From contig JBBPUQ010000010.1 in NCBI GenBank assembly GCA_038501195.1, positions 17,501 through 81,500 of the forward strand: DNA of 64,000 nt. Direction: 5' to 3'. Below, one piece after another: positions 58,642 through 64,000 of the stretch. The notes beneath the pieces are model-generated. The model did no database searches and had not been told where the DNA came from. It saw only the letters and a program-made list of their open reading frames with translations. The position numbers and the translations under genes are program-made. The stretch comes from Nemania diffusa (lineage: Eukaryota; Ascomycota; Sordariomycetes; Xylariales; Xylariaceae). The first letter of the stretch is position 1; each line of letters begins with the position of its first letter.

Positions 58642-59730
58642 TAATACCAGGGCCAAATTTCCTAGAGTATGAAAATATTAATAATTAGAGCCTGTCTTCA
58701 ACTCTTGTATACACGTTCTGCAACAAGCCTGAATGCAATAGACTTGCGAGGTTTCTAGGCTGTAAAGATTTGATAGCGAAGTGTTATTTCGTTTCATGTT
58801 AATATGAGACTCAGAAACCAACCCCCGCGTTACCGCCAAAAAATAGTGTTATTAGGCTCTGTCTGTCAGGGGGAAAAGACGCCGTTAATCCATGATGTAA
58901 TTGACGGTATATAAGGGCTCTACGCGACACTGTCCTAATCACCAATCACCCGCAGTCTCATCAATCAAGCATACTTATTGCAATACTCGAAGGATAGAGG
59001 ATATTCCGTAATAGTTATACAGTTACTCTAAAACTGGGCACAAGTCGTAAATGCGTACAAGGTAGTACAAGTAAAACATACACATCTCATAGCCGGGGAT
59101 CTTATGGGCTTTAACCTCTCGGCTACCTGCGTCACCATTATTACGCATTGCAATCCGGGGTTTGAAGCCTATAGAGATCACCAACGCCTAGTATGTAAGA
59201 AGCATAAGCATAACTTTGTTAAGATAAGATTCCTCTATTCTTAGTCCAATGCCTCATATTTAAATTAAGCGCATCAATGACTCTAGCGAGAACCTGGTGG
59301 CTTTACTACGGCTAGGGTGATCGAAAATCAGTTCAATACAAGGCAACACTAGAGGGTCAGGTCAAATTATGGTACCCGATAAACCCTATTGTGAGCTTCC
59401 ATTGAGTATTTGCTGTTGTTGTTCTCCTTGTCAAGTTGGGAATTATATCGCAGCTTAGCACTAGCCCATCTAGGATCTTTTAAGTGATGTATACTCCCTC
59501 TAGGATAAAGCCATCTGAAAAGTAACCAGTCTTCACACTAGTCGCTGAAGGTTTACACATTCATGATACACCTTGGATACTGATTCTGCGCTGGGAAGGC
59601 ACGATGCCAACAGGTATCTCTAAGTGATCAATACTATATTATCAGGAGTTCAAACTTGCCAGATAAACGAAACCTCCATGTTGTAGGAGACCGGTCTTTA
59701 CGCAATTAATTAAGGTCTAACTCATATTAT

Positions 59731-62700
59731 AGCAGTGCATTAAATATCGTGAACTTGGTGTTTCCGAGTCTTCAGCATGAGGTTTTGATATAGCAACTTG
59801 CTAATCCTTCAAAATCGGTGTTTTAAAATACATGCTCGTATCTCTCACCCATTTGATCTCTACTATTCCTGACCTGTTATCATTATCCTCGATGTTGTAA
59901 GGCCGTCGTATACCATGCACACCGTTAAACTCTTCGTATGAGGAGCGGTAATTCGACACCTAATGATGCAGAGCGGTTGCCAGATACATGGCTCATATAC
60001 AGCGGCCTTTCACGCAAGCCCGGTTCGCTACCCTTGGTAGTAGAAAATAACATATTTGAACACTATACGTGGTATAGCTGACCTATGAGCAAGGCTGGAC
60101 GGCACTTTCATATAATATAACCGGTGCCTCTGTGCTCTCATATGCACATGTTATGACTCCTTAACCTAAGCTATTCACGGCGCATATTAAGCCAGTGACC
60201 CGTATTTAGGAAATCATGAAGGGTATGTTATACTACATGCATGTAAGGAAGAAGACTTATTACGGGCGCCACGGTAACATTCCCATTTCCAGTCTCTTGT
60301 CCTCTCAGTCTTTTGTAAAATGCCCGACCTAAACGCGCGTCACACGACAGCCCATCAGGTAATTGTACACGTTCATGCCTCGATCATACATACCCTTTTT
60401 AATACACTTCTCATTGAAATCACCCTCATGTAAAGTACGAATAATTGCAAATGCTCCTAAGGTACTGATACCGTGAGACTTATATTGAAGGCTTAAAAAG
60501 AGCGGCTATAAGTATCGCACCTTAGTGCCTTACTGAGACAAGAGATTATAAAGCACTACTGTCCACGAACGTCCGTGACATGATACAGCCACAAATATGA
60601 CTCCAAGCAACTAAAAACTGTTGGAACTTCCACGTCGAGATAACATGATGAGACTTGGACGCTAACATGTAACACATCAGAAGGACCAGTTTGTCTATCA
60701 CACATACTAAATGAGATCGGCAACATACTAAACTATTCTTTCGTTGTGACTCACCATAAGGGAACGAGCCATCGATCCACGCTCTTTAAGTTCCTGCTGT
60801 AGATCGCGATATACCAACTCATTCAGTTTCAGTGCGATCATCTTGTCTCCAACGTTCCCACTAGGCACCGCAGGCCGTAATAGGGTGAAGATAGAATGCA
60901 TATCGTAACAGTATAGTTGGCTATGATTACGGGAAAATATTCATGTATGTATGTGTATATGTATGTATATACCACAGAGCACTTGTGGCTAGTAGGCAAG
61001 AGGTTCTCGCTTTACTCACGGGTCTGAGTAGCTACAATATTGAATGATAGTCTGATATCGATGAGATGCAAGCGCAAGCCAGCTGTCTGCATCTAATATA
61101 TCCTATCACTAACCTAGAAATACTAGCCGCTACTTGCTTTGATCCTAGAGACTTATATCGACCGGGAAATCCTGGTTGGTAAGTGCCTTGATACACATGT
61201 TGACTTGTGGGAGTGATAATGGGTGTTCTATATAAGAAGAGTAGCAGGAACAACTAAGAGCCCAATCATCCTACCAAAGCCTCTAAATCTTCTCGTAGCC
61301 CGAGTTCAAGCGGTATGTCGTTGCCATGCAAGTACCTCTGCGCTTGAAGTTTAGTATATAAGACAGTGATATGATATTAAATCGTTGATATGATACCTCT
61401 AGCGTCTACCTTATTTTCCACCTATATTTAAACTTCACGAGCAACATTGCCAAGTTCCTATCCTTCAACACGGCCTCACGACATAACACAATTTATAGAT
61501 TAATAGGTTATATTCTTTGATTGACGCGAGCGTGGCACCTGTTCTGCTTTCATGTCTTTGATCAAGTTGCATGCGCTTATCATAAATTCAGGCGAGTTGA
61601 CTTCACCCTTACCTCACAATTTATGATTAGGTAGTTCATACAGTATACGTAAGTTAGGTTCACATCAATCCCATTGATTCTATAAATCCGTATGTGTTCA
61701 TATCTAGACCTTGCACGTACACATTCTCCCGCCCCAGCAACACGCCAGCACTCCTACCCTAGGGCCCCAAAACCTCCCTTGTCTTATCAACAATAACCGA
61801 ACCAGCAACCGGCCCTTCTCGTCCCAAGCACAAGCGCGGGCGCCCGCGGAAGCCAGACGACCACATCATCTCAACCCAACGAGCTCGCGTCGGCAAGGTC
61901 CTTTCGACCTAACCGCACCATACCATACCTCCCGAAATCGTCGTATAGCGTACGGTTTTCCCTAGACCCCATAGCCACACACGCGCGTTGTTGTATGTAG
62001 ACAGGGCGTCATCATCTCATACGATGGCAACAGTGCATCCGGCGCGTGGCCTGCGGGTAGAATATGTCGACTACGGGGACCAATAAAACCACCGGACCCC
62101 TGGCAAGGCGACGGCCGGTGTGGGGGGTGGATGCGGTCGCATTTGCAGAGGCCGACAACGCGCCACTGTGGAATCATGAGGGGGCACCTTTTTAGTGTTT
62201 CTCGCATCTCCGCACAAAGACAGTGCAGGCATTTTTCCAACGTCAAAAAAATAAAACCAGTACAGTATACACTGCCACACTAGTGTAGGTACCTAATGTA
62301 TGAGGGATGTGGGGGGGGAGGCTTCGGCACATTCTATACAGCCTCGCGCGGAATAACTGGCCAACATCGTCCGCCTGATGAATTAGCAGGCGGGTTCGTT
62401 AGTACCTAGGTAATTTCTGATTACTGATTGCCACCTTATCTTACCTTACCTATAAGCCTCGCGACTATAGCCGCCACAGCAAGAAATAGAGAACAAAAAA
62501 GGATCGACACTGCCAGCCTTACACTTATGCGCGTCGACCAGATCCCCGGACGGAACGGGGCTGCGTTCGCAGGTGCCGATGTGACGAGTCATTCCACGAC
62601 GACGCGCAGATGTAGATATGTAATACCTACGTATTCGATGTGACGTCGATCGCTGCCCGTATACGAAAATGGTACCATGGAATAGGACCCGCTACGGGTG

Positions 62701-64000
62701 CCGTAGCAGATGGTTTTCCCTACCTTACTGTAACCTATCGAATATGGTATGGGCCGGGGAGCGATCCGGTAGACTTGTTGGCGGCAGTACTATGTATGCC
62801 TACTGGGACTTGGCATTGCCAAATGCACGGGGCTCTTTCGGTACAAGATATCATACTATATGCACAATACCTAAGTAAAGCACCATGCCGAGCAGCCAGG
62901 GTCGAGGCAATCTTTAACGAAACCACCCTTACCACGCCTGAAGAAAAAAGGTAAGCAATTGCAGTGTACAGGACACACTACCCAGGTTAGTGAACAACAA
63001 AAGTACCCCGATGAGGGAAGGCCATGTATTTCTTTTTCTCTTTTTCTCACTAATGTTTGTTACGTACATATCTCTGAGGGCCGGATAGAGCCACGCCATG
63101 GAGTTGATATCGAAAAAGGGGTTCGTTCCCACTACGCTACCCTACCCAGTCTATCAGCATACCTGGGCTTCCTTCACTTTACCTTTGACGGTAATGTAAC
63201 GCAACACAGCAACAAGGTAGAAGCAAATAACAAAAGGACGAGTCAAGTCATACGAGCGATACGTCGTCGCTCAAGCCGCGGCTCTTTTCGGGCGCCGCGC
63301 TGCTCCTGTGCTGTAACAGTACCTCATGCTCAGGAACACCCACCCATGTCGTCCGCCGTCGTACGTAGATCGGGATGGGCAGGTCCCTGCGTACATACAT
63401 ACGGGGAGGACAGGTAAGACCACTACATACATACGTACATGAATGAGGACCCAGTCCTGGCAGGTGTGGACATGTGTGGATAGTGTTGGTACACGACACA
63501 CAGCATGGCATTGCGGCTGTCCCAGTAGCTCGGACGGAAAAGAGGCAAAGGCGTCGGTGGCGGCGGCGGCGCTCGTGTGTCGTCGTTACTGCCTGGCTGA
63601 TGGGTAGTGTATGTATGTTGGTAAACGACCTACTTGATGTATGGCGGACAGAACCTAAATAGAGGGACTGGTAGTTAGCGTAGTTGCACATACATACCTA
63701 CCTGAGGACGCTACTGCTGTAAGGCAAGTGTGGTGTAGCGTGCGTAGTACCTAGTGTGCTCGTCAATCTCGCGCCGGTCGCACTCGGATGCGATCACCCG
63801 TCGTGGCGTCTTGCTGGGATGAGCGGTGCGGCTACCTGCATTGGTGTGAAAGCATCCAATATACATATACATGCAGCATGCAGCAGTACCTAGCAGCAGG
63901 CCCGGGGGGAAGGAAGAGGAAGGGGGAAGGGTGAATTAGGAGGGTACCGGTAGGGGTAGGGGAGAAGAGAAACAAAGGGATCGAACATTGAGGTAGTCAA
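59731..64000. other. Gene-poor right end
   Basis: About 4.3 kb with no convincing gene. The first 2 kb are AT-rich and devoid of frames over 75 codons. From 61700 on the base composition is more balanced, with an AT-hook-like open stretch (own entry), a G8 run near 62311 and TATG/TACC repeats toward the end. Short frames such as 62640-62954 are not supported by codon pattern or motifs. Confidence 0.5.
61763..61912 (+). pseudogene. AT-hook-like coding fragment
   Basis: An open stretch of 49 codons between two stops, without its own ATG, codes for KHKRGRPRKPDDHIISTQRA at its centre. KRGRPRKP is a classic AT-hook (RGRP core) that binds the minor groove of AT-rich DNA. The following Gln-Arg-Ala-Arg recalls the basic region next to AT-hooks in some fungal bZIP-like regulators, but no leucine zipper follows. 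It is either one exon of an unrecognised spliced gene or a relic. Confidence 0.35.

Larger units (their letters stand above)
52334..59730. repeat. 7,397-bp direct tandem duplication, right unit
   Basis: Second unit, head-to-tail with the first and joined directly at 52333/52334. It appears identical to 44937-52333. To its right, at 59731, the sequence departs from the left unit. Confidence 0.93.
55934..59730. other. Gene-free part of the right duplicated unit
   Basis: Exact copy of the spacer 48537-52333, with the same three foldback elements and no gene. Confidence 0.6.

Noticed and set aside
44937..59730. LTR retrotransposon or large DNA transposon
   Set aside because: The repeats directly abut, contain a host-type spliced gene, and show no transposase, reverse transcriptase or terminal motifs at the unit edges.
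1..64000. CRISPR arrays, rRNA genes, riboswitches
   Set aside because: No regularly spaced repeats, rRNA segments or TPP-type riboswitch cores were recognised on either strand.

Overview
The window is nuclear DNA of a filamentous ascomycete, most likely a sordariomycete; the order is not settled. Evidence: genes with many short introns (about 50-130 nt, GT...CTAAC/CTAAT...AG), an intron-containing tRNA-Phe, single-exon-scale fungal TRA1, a chitin-type LPMO, and many TAGG/TACC tetranucleotide runs between genes.

Layout. The left and central part (2-37 kb) is a conserved housekeeping block: an Urc1-type GTP cyclohydrolase II homologue (2179-4770, 19 exons), 40S ribosomal protein S1 (9213-10333), a Rab18-like GTPase (12302-13483), a mitochondrial ABHD11/IMO32-like hydrolase (minus, 13844-15246), a decayed hydroxyacid dehydrogenase (minus, 16028-16940), valyl-tRNA synthetase (18278-21590), the giant SAGA/NuA4 scaffold TRA1 (minus, 22746-34538) and an AIG2/GGACT-type gamma-glutamylcyclotransferase (36117-36947). 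From 37 kb on the window becomes gene-poor: an AA11-like LPMO with a long leader (41224-42399), a tRNA-Phe(GAA) (minus, 43657-43746), then an apparently exact head-to-tail duplication of 7,397 bp (44937-52333 and 52334-59730), and finally about 4.3 kb with no convincing gene.

The duplicated unit carries a 10-exon gene coding for an unusual fusion: DUF2235 (Tle1-like alpha/beta-hydrolase with a visible Ser-Asp-His set), a P-loop GTPase and a hydrophobic C-terminal region. The left copy is complete (1130 aa by my splice model); the right copy is cut at the duplication joint and loses about 155 C-terminal residues. The unit also holds three foldback, MITE-like elements flanked by TA. A separate MITE with 15-bp terminal inverted repeats and an 8-bp target duplication lies at 35342-35725. 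The fusion gene plus the fresh duplication is the best candidate here for an undescribed (possibly self/non-self or defence) system, but that role is inference.

A second theme is extreme exon structure: microexons of 4, 8, 9, 12 and 14 nt, a stop codon split by an intron, and stop-free in-frame introns in TRA1 and the cyclotransferase gene. All exon models were derived by hand from splice signals and reading-frame continuity; each sums to a whole number of codons.
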